NCBI RefSeq assembly: GCF_037392515.1
Contig: NC_090282.1
Coordinates: forward strand, 54,460,843-54,524,842
DNA: 64,000 nucleotides
Direction: 5' to 3'
Origin: Haliotis asinina
Taxonomy: Eukaryota > Mollusca > Gastropoda > Lepetellida > Haliotidae
Shown piece after piece: positions 24,426 through 52,654 of this stretch; positions within the stretch are counted from its first letter, which is position 1, and each line of letters begins with the position of its first letter. Made by a program: the position numbers and the translations under genes. Under the pieces are notes generated by a model, which worked only from the letters and a program-made list of their open reading frames with translations, did no database searches and was not told the origin of the DNA.

Positions 24426-26200
24426 TGATGAAATCTTGCCTTGACTGCAGGTGTCAGTTATCAGTGGCTGATCCTCACCTCCAGTGTCCATCATGCATGA
24501 ACCCATGTTCTTCCAGCTTGCGGTGCAGATGATGTATTGATTTATCAGATTTGCAGTTAAGTCGTTATTTGTGTTACATCTGTTGACATGTGATAGACCA
24601 TGTGAGGAAGTCAGCTTAAGTCACTGGTGATAAATCTTGAGATAATGCCAGTAACCGTATCTTTTTACCTACTGCTGAAATTCACAACTCAGGCGATTTG
24701 CCATTACAGGGTGAGTCATCTATTGCTGGTCTGGGTTTAGGTGTGTCTAGGAAGAGGTCTGCTACTATTGAGTCAGAGAGTGAAAGGAAGAAGCCCTCAT
24801 CATCTGTAGAAGAAATTGTCAACATTCAGGACTTTGTTAAGTCAACTCGTTCTGGTACAACAACACAGCAGAAGTTGTTCAATGAAGACATCATGCCTCC
24901 TGACAAAGCAGACATATATGCTGACCCTCTGGTACTACTGCCTGAAGTACTAGTAAGATTTCTTTGCCCTGGTGAGATCTAGAGTGATCAATGGGGAGTT
25001 GATATCCAGGTTCTTGGGCCCCAAAACTGAAGAGGATAGAATAAAGTCCACTTGCCTCCAACCAGACAACTCGTCTGTCCAGCAGATTACTTGGCCAGCA
25101 AACCGCATATCTGCAGGTCCTGATTCATCAAGGTCAAGAAAGTATTTGAGATTCGTGTTCAGAGGTCGACACTTCCAGCGGAGTGTCCTTCCATTATAAT
25201 ATCATCAGCCCAGCGGTTATTTACATTTTCACTAAGCCCATTGTCTATATCATTGAGGTCTACACAGTGGCTTCTACCTTGACGATGAGATACAAGTTCA
25301 GCAAATAGCCAGTCAACTCAGACTGCAGCTGGTCTTCACCATCAAACTGCTTGCACAACTGGGATGGCTAGTAGACTAAGGAAGATCTTCAGTTACTGGG
25401 AATAAGGTTCATCACAACACAGAATCGTATTGTGATCCCAGAAGATCATTGGGTCAAAATCCAAGCCATGAATCCAGCAGCAGTCATCTCTCCATTACCA
25501 CCTAGAACATGGCAGTGTCTCCTCAGTCTACTCACCTCAGCATAGGACCCGACTCACAAAGGAAGACTTCAGTTACATCCACTGCAGCGAATCCTGGCAA
25601 GACACCTGCACCTGATCCTTCTACCAGACAGTCTTAAGGCATACCTGTTATGGTGGACTCACAAGTCAAATGTCAGCGGAGAGACCTAGTTAGAGGTGCC
25701 GGTCATGGACACACACCTCTACATAGATGCATCACTAGAAATATGGGGAGCACATCTTGACAACAAAGTGGCATCAAGGAAGGGGTCAAAACAAGAACAA
25801 CATCTTCACATGAACCAGTTGTAAGCTGTGATCAACGTCATACGTCACTGGTCAAGTTCACTGATCAACTGAATGCTGAGGGTCCACACAAACAACTCAA
25901 CAGTGGCATTCTACATAAACTGGCTGGGATCAAGAAGATCACCAGGCCTTCTTCAGCTCACCTTCCAGTGGTTCGACTTCCCAGACAAATTAAACTTCTG
26001 GCTAAAGGTGTGTCATTTCCAAGGAGCCAAGAACATGGTAGCAGACGTTCTACCTAGTTTACTTCATCCGCCGCCCACGGAATGGATGCTCCAACCAAAG
26101 GCATTCTGGCTTACTATCATGAGCGTAGGATCTCCCCTCATAGACCTGTTCATACATAGTATTTGCCAACCACTGCCTCAGAGACATCGCTACTGAACAA
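24425..26200 (+). mobile_element. Decayed DIRS-like retroelement (gag, RT, RNase H fragments)
   Basis: Reads in plus-strand order: a gag-like cysteine cluster CLDCRCQLSVADPHLQCPSC (about 24,440), a charged linker RKRSATIESESERKKPSSS (about 24,750), RT-end fragments KEDLQLLGIRF and VIPEDHWVKIQAMNP (25,380-25,480), and RNase H with DTHLYIDASLEIWGAHLD (about 25,710), HTNNSTVAFYINWLGS, FQGAKNMVADVLPS and PPTEWMLQP (25,880-26,100). The D-AS-WGA and NNSTVAFYIN motifs suit DIRS-type RNase H. Stops and frameshifts interrupt it. No tyrosine recombinase or methylase domain was found, so the assignment rests on RT and RNase H. Confidence 0.75.
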
Positions 26201-27687
26201 AAGCGCATTCTCTGACATTCACAAGATTGCGCCACTTGTTGTAGTACAACAAGTAATGGTTACACAAAGGTGCAGAGTTTGAAATCTCACCCTTTGTCAA
26301 AAAGACTTATTGGTAACCTTCATTGTGTAGAGTTTTGGTTGAGAGTCCATGCGCACTATCTAGGCTAGACTAGCATGAGTGATTAAGACCCTGTAGGGGA
26401 AACAATCTTACACATATGCTAGGGGTTGCAACTTATTTATGGTAACAATTATATCATAATCTATTGGTTGTTTATTGATAACTAGTAAGAGGAATATACT
26501 AGTATATCTAAAATCCACATGAATCTATGAAATTCTTGTCTTAGAGAAGATATGACAAGATCTGTTTCCCCCATGTTGGCAGTGGAAGTGTGAAGAACAG
26601 GATCTAGAAAGTGCTGTTAAGCAGTTCCTATCCATGAAGTTTCCTGACCCACCACTGAGGCCTTCTGATTGTGGAAGCATAAGAGGCATGAGTCAGGATA
26701 AGGTAATAATTTGATTTCATACTTATCCTGACTCATGATGTCAAACCTTTCCAACCTCCCCAAGAATGCACTTTGGGTTTCCCAGCAAACCCAGGTGTAA
26801 GGGTTTATTCAGGAGAGAGTGACAAACATGACAAGTCACGAGACAGTTTGGGCGGGAAAAGGGTTCAAGGGAGGCAGCTTGTGGCTGAGTGAACTTCTAC
26901 ATCCTCTTCAAGGGAACTACAAGGGATTCCAATGTTCTACTATCATTTGCAAAGAAGAAGATAGGCATAATAAGCATGAGTCAGGATGAGTATAAAATAC
27001 CTATTTTACTTCAAAAATTACATGACTTAGTGGACTGGTGCTTAATTATTCAGAGACCTTTGTATTGCAATGTTTAGCCATATCTGGGTGCTTGCAGAAA
27101 CAAGTAGCAACAAGTAAAATATCCTGACAGAGTGTTTATATTGAGTTATGTGTAACTGGTGACACAAGGAGTATTGACAAAATCATGCTACCTTCAGCCA
27201 TCATTTAGTTTTCATAGCATCAATGCAGGTGGAGGTGGATTTTGGTGTGTTTCTAGTAAATAGGGTTATTTTACTTAATTTAGTAATAATGTGCAATATA
27301 TAATTCAGCATGTATTTCCATAATGACACAAAGATTCCAAATTACGTAAATATTCAAACCTGAATGAATACTAAAACATATCTAGTTGTATAAGTAACAT
27401 AGTTCATCAAACAAAACAAGGCACAAGAATAAACAATAAAAATATGTGTAAAGGTAGTTAAAGTTTAAGGCATGGGAGTTATCAAGTGGTATTTTAAGAT
27501 AATTAACAAAAGCTTTTGACCTCCCATAATTAACAAAAGCTTTTGACCTCCCAGTCTTGTTAGTTCCTTGAAAGCATGAGGAACATCACATTCACACCAG
27601 ATTACCCTATCGTAATGTCTACCCTATAAATGTTTTGCATAGAATTACCTAATGACACTTATCTGCATTTGAACAACAAATTTCAGA
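26201..27687. other. Sequence between the DIRS-like fragment and NUDT12 exon 1
   Basis: Contains a 54-bp hairpin at about 26,689-26,742 with arms gcatgagtcaggataag and cttatcctgactcatg, a single arm at about 26,972, and a direct 26-bp duplication (aattaacaaaagcttttgac) at about 27,499-27,552. No coding exon recognised. Confidence 0.5.
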
Positions 27688-44833
<17,146 letters not shown>

Positions 44834-45340
44834 CAACCACCTGATGGGGGACTGTATGACAGGGGTATCTGGGAATGAATTGACAATCATCTACTAAATC
44901 ACAAAATGGTTATGAAAAATAATGTGCGCTTTGACTATTAATTATATTTTAGTCCCACTTTTACAGAATTCATTCTTTTTATTGAAGATTTATTTTAATA
45001 CCTTATTACCATGTTTGTTTATGTAAATGGAATGTTAATGTCCTCGTGGAACTCCCATCTGTGATAGAGGTGCATATATATAAACAGTATACATGTATTC
45101 AAGTAATAAATTATGGAACATGTACATTATGTGTTTTTGTTCAAATAGGTGTGTTTTACCACATGTTTCTGCACCTGGTTGTTAGATGTGGCATTAATTT
45201 ATTGGCAGGAATGGCATTTGATGATCTGGGATGTCAGTGTGTAAACATGTGGACAGTGTTCATGTCTGTCTGGTTTATAGATATCACTTCATTAACATAC
45301 GGCCAGGGCTTGCTCTTTGTGGGGAGATATCATTAGCACT
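44834..45340 (+). other. NUDT12 3' UTR and flank
   Basis: AT-rich. aataaa at about 45,105 is the best polyadenylation signal after the stop codon at 44,831-44,833. No further gene seen. Confidence 0.5.
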
Positions 45341-45352
45341 AGCTCTTGCACC

Positions 45353-45906
45353 CAGTCTAAGTAAACTTCGTCTCAGTGTACTTCGTTACACTCCACCAAT
45401 GAGTCTAACAAAACCTTATGGGAGGTCGCGTCAGGTAACCTTTGAACTTTTTTATCTCGAAAAGGTTCGTACCCGAACGATTCCGAATGCTATTTAGCGT
45501 ACGCTCGCTTCCGGGTGATGCGTATGTACAACCATGACAACGCTGAGTAAACAGTCGCTGAAAACAGTGTTTTGGGCAATATTCAAGAATGTTATCTTGC
45601 AGAAATATTTGCTAATGGTAACCATATCAACAGAAACCCCAAAGCGTATATACTGCAGGTCAAATAACTGTGTTATATGCGGAATTTTGTGGAGAGATCA
45701 GTGTCAGTGACCTGAATATATTGAAAGTCCCTCCGATGCCTAAATAGTAGCCGTTGTCTGATTGGTTAAATCTATTTAACCATCTTGCGTTTGATTGTAC
45801 GGTCATTGGTCGCTCAAAGGTTACCTGACGCAACCTTCTACTAGGTTTTGTTAGACTCAGTGGTGGAGTGTAACGAAAAGTACTGAGGATAAGTTTACTA
45901 AGACTG
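45353..45906. mobile_element. Mutator-type MITE with long inverted repeats and 10-bp target duplication
   Basis: Ends are CAGTCTAAGTAAAC and its near reverse complement gtttactaagactg. The inverted arms reach about 95 bp (ttcgttacactccacc, gagtctaacaaaacct, gtcaggtaacctttga). The perfect direct repeat ctcttgcacc flanks both sides (45,343-45,352 and 45,907-45,916). Long arms and a 10-bp duplication fit Mutator-like elements. No transposase in the 554 bp. Confidence 0.75.
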
Positions 45907-45934
45907 CTCTTGCACCTGGCCGTGAAATGTTGAT

Positions 45935-46130
45935 GTGTTAACATACAACCAGTTGTTGCAGCTGGTTGCAACTGGGTGATGTCACTGAGTTAACACAAAT
46001 AGTTCTTGCAGCTGGTTGCAATTGGGTGATGTCACGGAGTTAACATACAATCAGTTCTTGTGGCTGGTTGCGATTGGGTGATGTGACTAAGTTAACATAT
46101 AGCTAGTTCTTGCACTTGGCAGAGATGTTT
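45935..46130. repeat. Short tandem repeat, about 60-bp unit, three to four copies
   Basis: Units share gttaacatacaatcagttct, gcagctggttgcaattgggt and gatgtcac. Diverged at both ends, with no coding capacity. Confidence 0.75.
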
Positions 46131-46189
46131 ATGTGTGAACATATGGAAAGGTGATGTATTGAAGAAATATATCACTTCATAAAATACAT

Positions 46190-46640
46190 GGACATGTTGT
46201 TCATGGCCCTGAACATTGCAGCATTTGCACCTGTCGTGACCCTGAGCACTGCAATATTTTAACCTGTCATGGCTACAGGCGCTCGTGTCACTGCTAGTAT
46301 TAAAGGTTTTTTATTTTTAAAATATGAAAATCTTGAGATGACCCCCGACTTGAAACGCTTCACAGTACAATATTATAATGTACTGTGAAGCGTTCAAGTC
46401 AGTGATCATCTCAAAATATTTATTTCATTTTTTTTTAAATCTTTAATTCTCTCACTGATACGAGCGCCTGTGGTCGTGACCCCAAACATTGTAACATTTG
46501 CACCTCTCATGGCCCTGAACATTACAACATTTGAACCTCTCTTGACCCTGAATGTTTCAGCATTTGAACATTTCATAACCCTGAACATTGCAATTGAACC
46601 GGTCAATGACATGTGACCCTGAACGTTGCAATATCTGTAT
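46190..46640. repeat. About 34-bp tandem repeat interrupted by a hairpin MITE
   Basis: Diverged units of the form catggccctgaacattgcaa plus catttgcacctgt, about seven in total. They are split at 46,275-46,471 by a hairpin element. Confidence 0.75.
46275..46471. mobile_element. Hairpin MITE of about 197 bp
   Basis: Almost wholly palindromic. Ends are acaggcgctcgtgtcac and its imperfect reverse complement gtgat-acgagcgcctgt form. The inner arms cttgaaacgcttcacagtac and gtactgtgaagcgttcaag flank a small centre. Target duplication unclear; family not assigned. Confidence 0.7.
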
Positions 46641-48030
46641 CCAAAGAAACACCTCTGGGAAAGGTTGTATCAGGGATACTCTATAACATATAGGCTCCCT
46701 GGTTGTATCAACATCCACATATATCTGTAACGCTAGAACTGCTTGCACATACACTACAAACATTCCCTCACTGTAATCTCTGAAGTGTGCAGTTAATGTG
46801 TTTTACCTGAGCACAAACTCTTGTGTGTTATTTTCTGCAGGTGTACATTTAATAATTAATGACACAGATGAATCACCTTTAAGATAACATCAGTATACAG
46901 CTGTAGTGTTGTTACCAGAGAAGGCAACCAATGAGCGGGAACTACTTATTACTGCATATATCCTGGACAAGTTAATCTCCTCAGCTGGTTCTCGTGATGT
47001 GACAAGGTGCTGTCACGGTGTCAGCAGTCTATTGCCTACTTAAACCTACGCCTGGAAACTTCATCGTCGTATGAAGACCGAAACTATTTGACAGGAACTG
47101 AATTGAGTTTAGCATACAAATCTGGATATTTGACGAAGTCATCACTTAGAAACCAGGCTGGCAAAACCGAACACGACCCCAATCTTAGCCAACCATTTCA
47201 CTGAGCTGCACACTATGTGCCCAAGACCTTGTATAACACTACTGCAAAGGAAATATGGTACAGTTTGTTCAGGAATACATTCATGAGCCAGTCTGACATG
47301 ATAAAATATGGTGCAAACTAAAACTCTCAAAAAACACCAACATTATGCAAAATAGTATAATATATTTAGCAGGTTAAGTGACAACGAAATATATCGTGCT
47401 CTTTGCTTTAAGTTTGTAAACACTGAACAACACGTGGGTACGTCCAAACGCGGTTACATATTCATTGTGTTCCACATGTGTAGGAAGAACATGACCTCTT
47501 GGAAGAAGTGATACCGATATCTGTAGTTCTGAAATCGACCAGACAATGAAATTAACAATTATAGGTGTAGACCTGAGATGACGAGATTTAAGTCTTAGAA
47601 TTGAGTCCAGTCACTGGATCTTACGGAGAAATAGTTATTGAAAATGTTTTTCGTATTGTCAGATCAAGTGTGAGATAACTGCACACACGTTTGATTCCAG
47701 TCTGCAACAAACATAGACACTGCTTCGATGAGGCCTCAAGATTGCCTTACTTATGCAAGGTCCTGTACTCCGAGTCCGTGTTGTCCGTTCTCCAGTGTAC
47801 ATGGCTATCAATACCCCGATCTGAGCTGACTGACTACCAGATGTCGAAGGACATTAGACACATCCTACTTCATCTGTAACTTAAAAGTTTTGTCATATTT
47901 ATCACAACATGTAATTTGGAAAGGAAACACTGACATCGAGCATTAGGTGATGTGTATTGCGATGTACTGTTTTGTATCTGTTTGATTCATACATCATTTT
48001 ACAGGTGCCGTTCAGACCTGCTTATTGGGT
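46641..48030. other. Intergenic or 3' UTR sequence downstream of the CLCA-like gene
   Basis: Near 46,666-46,712 lies the dispersed segment shared with 19,122-19,170 (ataggctccctggttgta). Otherwise no gene or element recognised on either strand. Confidence 0.4.
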
Positions 48031-49872
48031 TTAATCGATACTGGCAAAGTTTTCACGAGGTACTGACGGTTCCGTCATTTTGGCTTCCAATGGGTGTGGT
48101 TGTAGTTTCGTGTTTTTCTTGTGCAACACCTTGATCACTAGCCCTGTGGCCACTGCAGCACCGGCCACGCCACAGAGTGAACCCCCAACAATGACGCCAA
48201 CGTCTGGTCTCTTGTCAGTAGGTGACATCTGGGACTGATGTGACTTCGCCGTGTGGTGTCTTGGGGTCGTAGCCGTTTTTGTCCCCACTGCTGCCACTAC
48301 CGTTGTTGTTGCTGCTGTCATGTGAGTCAGAGGTGATGAATGAGAAAGGGGGGATGTTACAGACACGGGGGATTCGTTGTTTGCCTCATCAAACGTCTTC
48401 AGAGCAAACACATACTCTTTCCAAATGGCCTTGTTTGGAATATGAAACGTTATTTTCTCTGTTGTTCCGGATACGTTGGGTGTTAGGCGCCCGATCAAAA
48501 CCATACCTGGCTCCACCTTTGGAGACGCCGTGAAATTAGTCTGTACCTGTGCCCGGGACTCTGCCATCCTAAGGTCATATCGCTTGGCTGAAACACATAC
48601 TGGGTTCACTAGGGTTGTCTAGATCATATAGTCAAGACAGTTAAACTGATGGCGTAAGTATCTAAAAAGCCAGGGTGTATTTTTTAAGAAGTTAACCTTA
48701 CTGAAAATGATTCCTACTGTAAAGCACGTTTTAAATGACTCAATCTGCACTAATACTTTTATAGACTACATTTTTAGTAAAGACCACAAATATAATGCGG
48801 AAAAACGTTATTGAAACATATTGGCTACGGATATCAACCATGTTTGACTGTTGTGTTGTTCTCTTCTTACACGCACCGGTTCCTATGTGGCCATCATCTC
48901 CGGGAGCTGTCCATGTCAGTGTCACGATCTGTGTTATAACGTCATATCTGGTCACCCGAAAGTCGCTGACCCTGGCTGGGGGGATGGTGTCTGGGGCGTC
49001 TGCTGCTTGTTTGGTCGGCGGGGAAACCGACAAATCTGGGACGTCTTCTCCAGGAACCCAAGAAATGACGTCGCCTCGGATCTGACAGTGACAGTAGGAC
49101 AAAGTAAGTTATGGTAAGTGAGTGAGTGATTTTAGTTTTACGCCGCACTCAACAATATTCCAGCTATATGGCGACGGACTGTAAATAATCAAGTCTGGAC
49201 CAGACAATCCAGTGATCAACAACATGAGCATCGATCTGCGCAATTGGGACATATGTCAACCAAGTCAGCGAGCCTGACCACTCGATCCCTTTTGTGGCAA
49301 GCATGGGTTGCTGAAGGCCTTTTCTACCCCCGGACCATCACGGGTCAGTTATGGTAAGCATGTAGTTAAGATGCATGAATCTTTATAACGGCGTATTCAG
49401 GGATTGTAAATGGTCGGTGTCCTTGCCTAATTCCGTACCGGGGGAGTGATGTTTCAAAAACAGGCGAACCAAGCCACGTCGGCCTTATACTACAAACACA
49501 CCGCAGATGATGAAGACAGCTGCAACATCTACACAACAGTCATAAACCTCCTAGTTTCTGCTCATTCAGCTTAGAGCTTGATGTATGGGCCTCGGCGAAT
49601 GAATAATGAACCGAAATAGTTCGTTTATGATAACTAAATACTCCAGATTTGACAAACGAGTCGGCGACTGTGCGCATGACCATGGACCTATGCCATTGGT
49701 ACGACACGGACCAGGCCACCAATCAACTGACTGGAAACTGACTTGTGAAATGACACTGTAATCTATCTCCAAGTTATAGTAATAAACTCACACGTCTGTC
49801 GAGCATAGCTGTTTCTGCGAGGTGTGTAGACAGGCAAAACCCGACGAAGACATACAAGCAAGTCCCCTTCAT
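48031..49872 (-). CDS. Short CLCA-like protein: signal peptide, FN3-like domain, one membrane segment
   Basis: Exons in transcript order are 49872-49792, 49081-48877 and 48587-48031. Their lengths (81, 205 and 557 bp) join in frame to 280 residues ending in TAA. Residues 1 to about 20 (MKGTCLYVFVGFCLSTHLAE) look like a signal peptide. The second exon carries IPPARVSDFRVTRYD and VTLTWTAPGDDGHIGT, and the third AKRYDLRMAESRAQVQTNFT and WKEYVFALKTFDEANNESPV, which match the FN3-like C-terminal region of calcium-activated chloride channel regulators. A Ser/Thr-rich stretch follows, then a membrane helix at about 225-250 and a 30-residue tail. The metalloprotease-like and VWA domains of full CLCA proteins (about 900 residues) are absent and would not fit in the gap. 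The two homologous exons are secure; exon 1 is inferred from phase, signal peptide and GTGAGT donor. A SINE lies in intron 1. Confidence 0.7.
49119..49346 (-). mobile_element. SINE with target-site duplication in intron 1 of the CLCA-like gene
   Basis: Main SINE family (gtgagtgatt, ccgcactcaacaatattcc, gggttgctgaaggcc), flanked by agttatggtaag at 49,107-49,118 and 49,347-49,358. Part of the 'cctcttacgacaagc' region is deleted. Confidence 0.92.
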
Positions 49873-49920
49873 CTGAGATCTATAAGATAAAGGCAGTGTG
49901 AACTAATTCACGTATACGAG

Positions 49921-50088
49921 GTGAGTGAGTGAGTTTTAGTTTTTAGCCGCTTTTATCAATATTCCAGCAAATTTCACAGCGGGGACACCAGAAATGATCT
50001 TCACACATTGTATCCATTTTGGGAAATAGAACTCGGGTCTTCGGCGTGACGAGCGAACGCTTTAACCTCTAGGTTACCCACAACCCCA
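49921..50088 (-). mobile_element. tRNA-derived SINE (second family) with target-site duplication
   Basis: Begins gtgagtgagtgagttttag and ends in a reversed tRNA-like head (tgacgagcgaacgctttaac). It is flanked by perfect gtatacgag duplications at 49,912-49,920 and 50,089-50,097. It shares its tail with the main SINE but has a different head. Confidence 0.9.
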
Positions 50089-50097
50089 GTATACGAG

Positions 50098-51060
50098 GCA
50101 GTCCACTGTAAAGTATCTGGTCACACTCCCCCTCCAAACAGTGGCAGACTTAGTGAAGATCGTTTGACTACTGTCAATGTACAAGAACATATTAAACAGT
50201 CTAAATGGTGAACGTATCAGGCTCGCAGCATTGCAAATACTGGTACTGGTATGGCCACGGCTAATGTATTAGTACTGCCATTAATCACAGGCCCTAATCG
50301 AGAGATACTGCAAATAATGAAATCTTGTTACAAGAAGAAACCTGTGTAAATACAGAAGACTTTCCGAATTGCGGCTACAACTTTTCTGAGGTATAGGTAT
50401 GTGAAAGTTGAGTGTTCCCAGACAATCAAGACATGGTTCGTTTTTAGAATTTACCGTCCGGAAACCGAAACCAAATATCCGTTATAGACAGTCACTTTTA
50501 TTGCGAAAGAGATTGTTTCTTAATGAGAACTGATCGGAAGGCGAGGTTTCTGGATATTTAGGGTCCGGGTATTATCCGGGGTTACACTGTATATATGTTT
50601 GTTTCCAGCTGTGTTCATTAGATCTATTGGTTAATTCTAATCATTAATGATTGACTCTATGACGTTACCTCAAAAGGCTGTCCAAAGAATCGTCTTGGCT
50701 ACAGTAGTTACCTCACAACCAACCTTTCCAAGGCAAGTCGTTATTTGTAACCAGGCTGGGATCGGTATGTTGAACATACCTTATCACATCACCATGCGTC
50801 ACCAGCCTATTGTAAGACCTGTCTACAACCAGTATGAAATGCAACCTACGACAAGACTTAACTTGTGCAATAAATGTGTATGCAATCATGAAGTCAGTTG
50901 AAGACAGTTGTTAAGCATTCTTAATTAATGTCTTTCTGAGTGACGGTCGCCAAATCTCCAGCCATTCGGCCCTGTGGAAGACAGGGTCAGTCAGTGAGAT
51001 TTTTCAAGCAATGCAACTGCCGACAATATCAACAAGAGTCATCATCAGAAGATGACATAT
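50098..51060. other. Unassigned sequence
   Basis: An 84-codon open frame at 50,647-50,901 has no recognised family. Nothing else seen. Confidence 0.35.
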
Positions 51061-51074
51061 CTCTCTCCCCTCCT

Positions 51075-51101
51075 CCCCCCCCCCCCCCCCCCCCCCCCCC
51101 C
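51075..51101. repeat. 27-base poly-C run
   Basis: Uninterrupted C tract just after a pyrimidine stretch and about 70 bp before the 174-bp satellite. Length may be affected by sequencing error. Confidence 0.85.
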
Positions 51102-51149
51102 GGCTCCTACATATTTGAAAGGACAAATCATCTGAGAGTTACTTGATGT

Positions 51150-52390
51150 TTTCTTAGATTACGTTTGAATCGTTTCCATGGACGTCATGAAAAATATAAA
51201 TGCCATTTATCTGTAAACAGCAAAAGGCACCACTTCAAGATCTGTCTTATATATCTGCCAAGATCTGTTGAAAGATATCAAATGGTTTTCGAGTTGTCCT
51301 CTGGAAACGAAGCCTATCCCTCCATTTTGAGACTAACTCACAATTGTTTCAATGGAAACCAGGAAAAATAAAAATGTCAAGGCATTGTAAATAGCAAAAG
51401 GCACCACTCTGTGGTCTGCCTCAAATATCTGCCACGATTTGCTGTAAGATATTGAATAGTTTTGGAAACGAAGCCCATCTCTCCATTTTGAGACTAAGTC
51501 AGAATTGTTTCCATGGAAAGTGGGAAAATGATAAATCACAAAAGTCTGTAAATAGCAAAAGGCACCACTTTAGGATCTCCCCTACATATCTGCCAAGTTT
51601 TGCAGAAAGATATTTAGAAGTTTTTGAGTTCTGCTCCAGAAACGAAGTCCATCCCTCCAATTTGAGACTAAGTCTGAAATGTTTCCATGGAAACCCAGAA
51701 AATGATAAATCACAAAAACCTGTAAATAGCAAAAGGAACCACTTTGGGGTCTGCCACTTCTGTCTACCAAGTTTTGCTGACAAATATTAGAAACTTTTTA
51801 AGACAGGCTCCGGAAAACGAAACACAACTCTCACTTTTGAGACAAAGTGTGAATGGTTTCCATGGAAACCAAGAAACTAAGAAATCACAAAAACCTGTAA
51901 ATAGCAAAAGGCATCATTTTAACTTCTGACTGGTATATCTACCAAGTTTTGCTGAAAAATAAAGAACAGAGTGTGAGGTCTGCTCCGGATACGAAGCCCA
52001 TCTCTCCATTTTGAGACTAAGTCTGAAACATTTCCAAGGAAACTGCGAAAATAATATATCATAAAAACCTGTAAATACCAAAAGGCACCACTTTAGGTTC
52101 TGACTCATGTATGTAACAAGTTTTGCAGAAACATATTGGACGGTTTTTGAGTTGTGCTCAGGAAACAAAGTCCATCACTCCAATTTGAGACTAAGTCTGA
52201 AACGTTTCCATGGAAACCCAGAAAATAATAAATCACAAAAACCTGTAAATAGCAAAAGGCACAACTTTGGGGTCTGCCACACATATCTACTGAGTTTTGT
52301 AGAAAAATATTGAACAGTTTTTGAGTTCTGCTCCAGAAATGAAGCCCACCCCACCATTAGACTAACACCAAAATGTTCCATGTAAAAACA
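51150..52390. repeat. 174-bp satellite, about seven copies
   Basis: The anchor gtttccatggaaacc recurs at 51,172, 51,346, 51,507, 51,681, 51,856, 52,030 and 52,204, a period of 174-175 bp with one shortened unit of 161 bp. Each unit also has tgtaaatagcaaaaggcacc, tgccaagttttgc and ctccattttgagactaag. Copies are moderately diverged. Confidence 0.92.
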
Positions 52391-52654
52391 AAAAGAAATA
52401 ACAATCCCAAAACTATAGGACAAATAGTTGAACCACAGTTCAAATGGGCAACCAAGCCTGTAAACTGTGTCACTTGTGACGAGACAGAAAGAACCAACAT
52501 GCCCTGGAGTGTGACCATTGTCAGAGATGGACGCATCTAGGTTTGGAGAGTACACTACACTTGCTCCCTCAACTAAGGCTGATACCTATTTTACTGTATT
52601 TTACTTACTAACAAAACACTACTACCAATCAAAATTAATATTCCTTTTGTGTTT

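Noticed and set aside
24167..24532. 121-codon plus-strand open frame as a host gene
   Set aside because: Only its end is informative (CLDCRCQLSVADPHLQCPSC), and that matches a DIRS-like gag cysteine cluster; the rest looks random.
26570..26710. Possible exon (CWQWKCEEQDLESAVKQFL...) between the DIRS-like fragment and NUDT12
   Set aside because: Short, has no partner exon or recognised family, and ends in the repeated gcatgagtcaggataag motif, so it is more likely part of a mobile element.
49540..49772. Minus-strand frames between the two parts of the CLCA-like gene as an extra exon
   Set aside because: No CLCA similarity, two overlapping frames are open, and exons 1 and 2 already join in phase without it.
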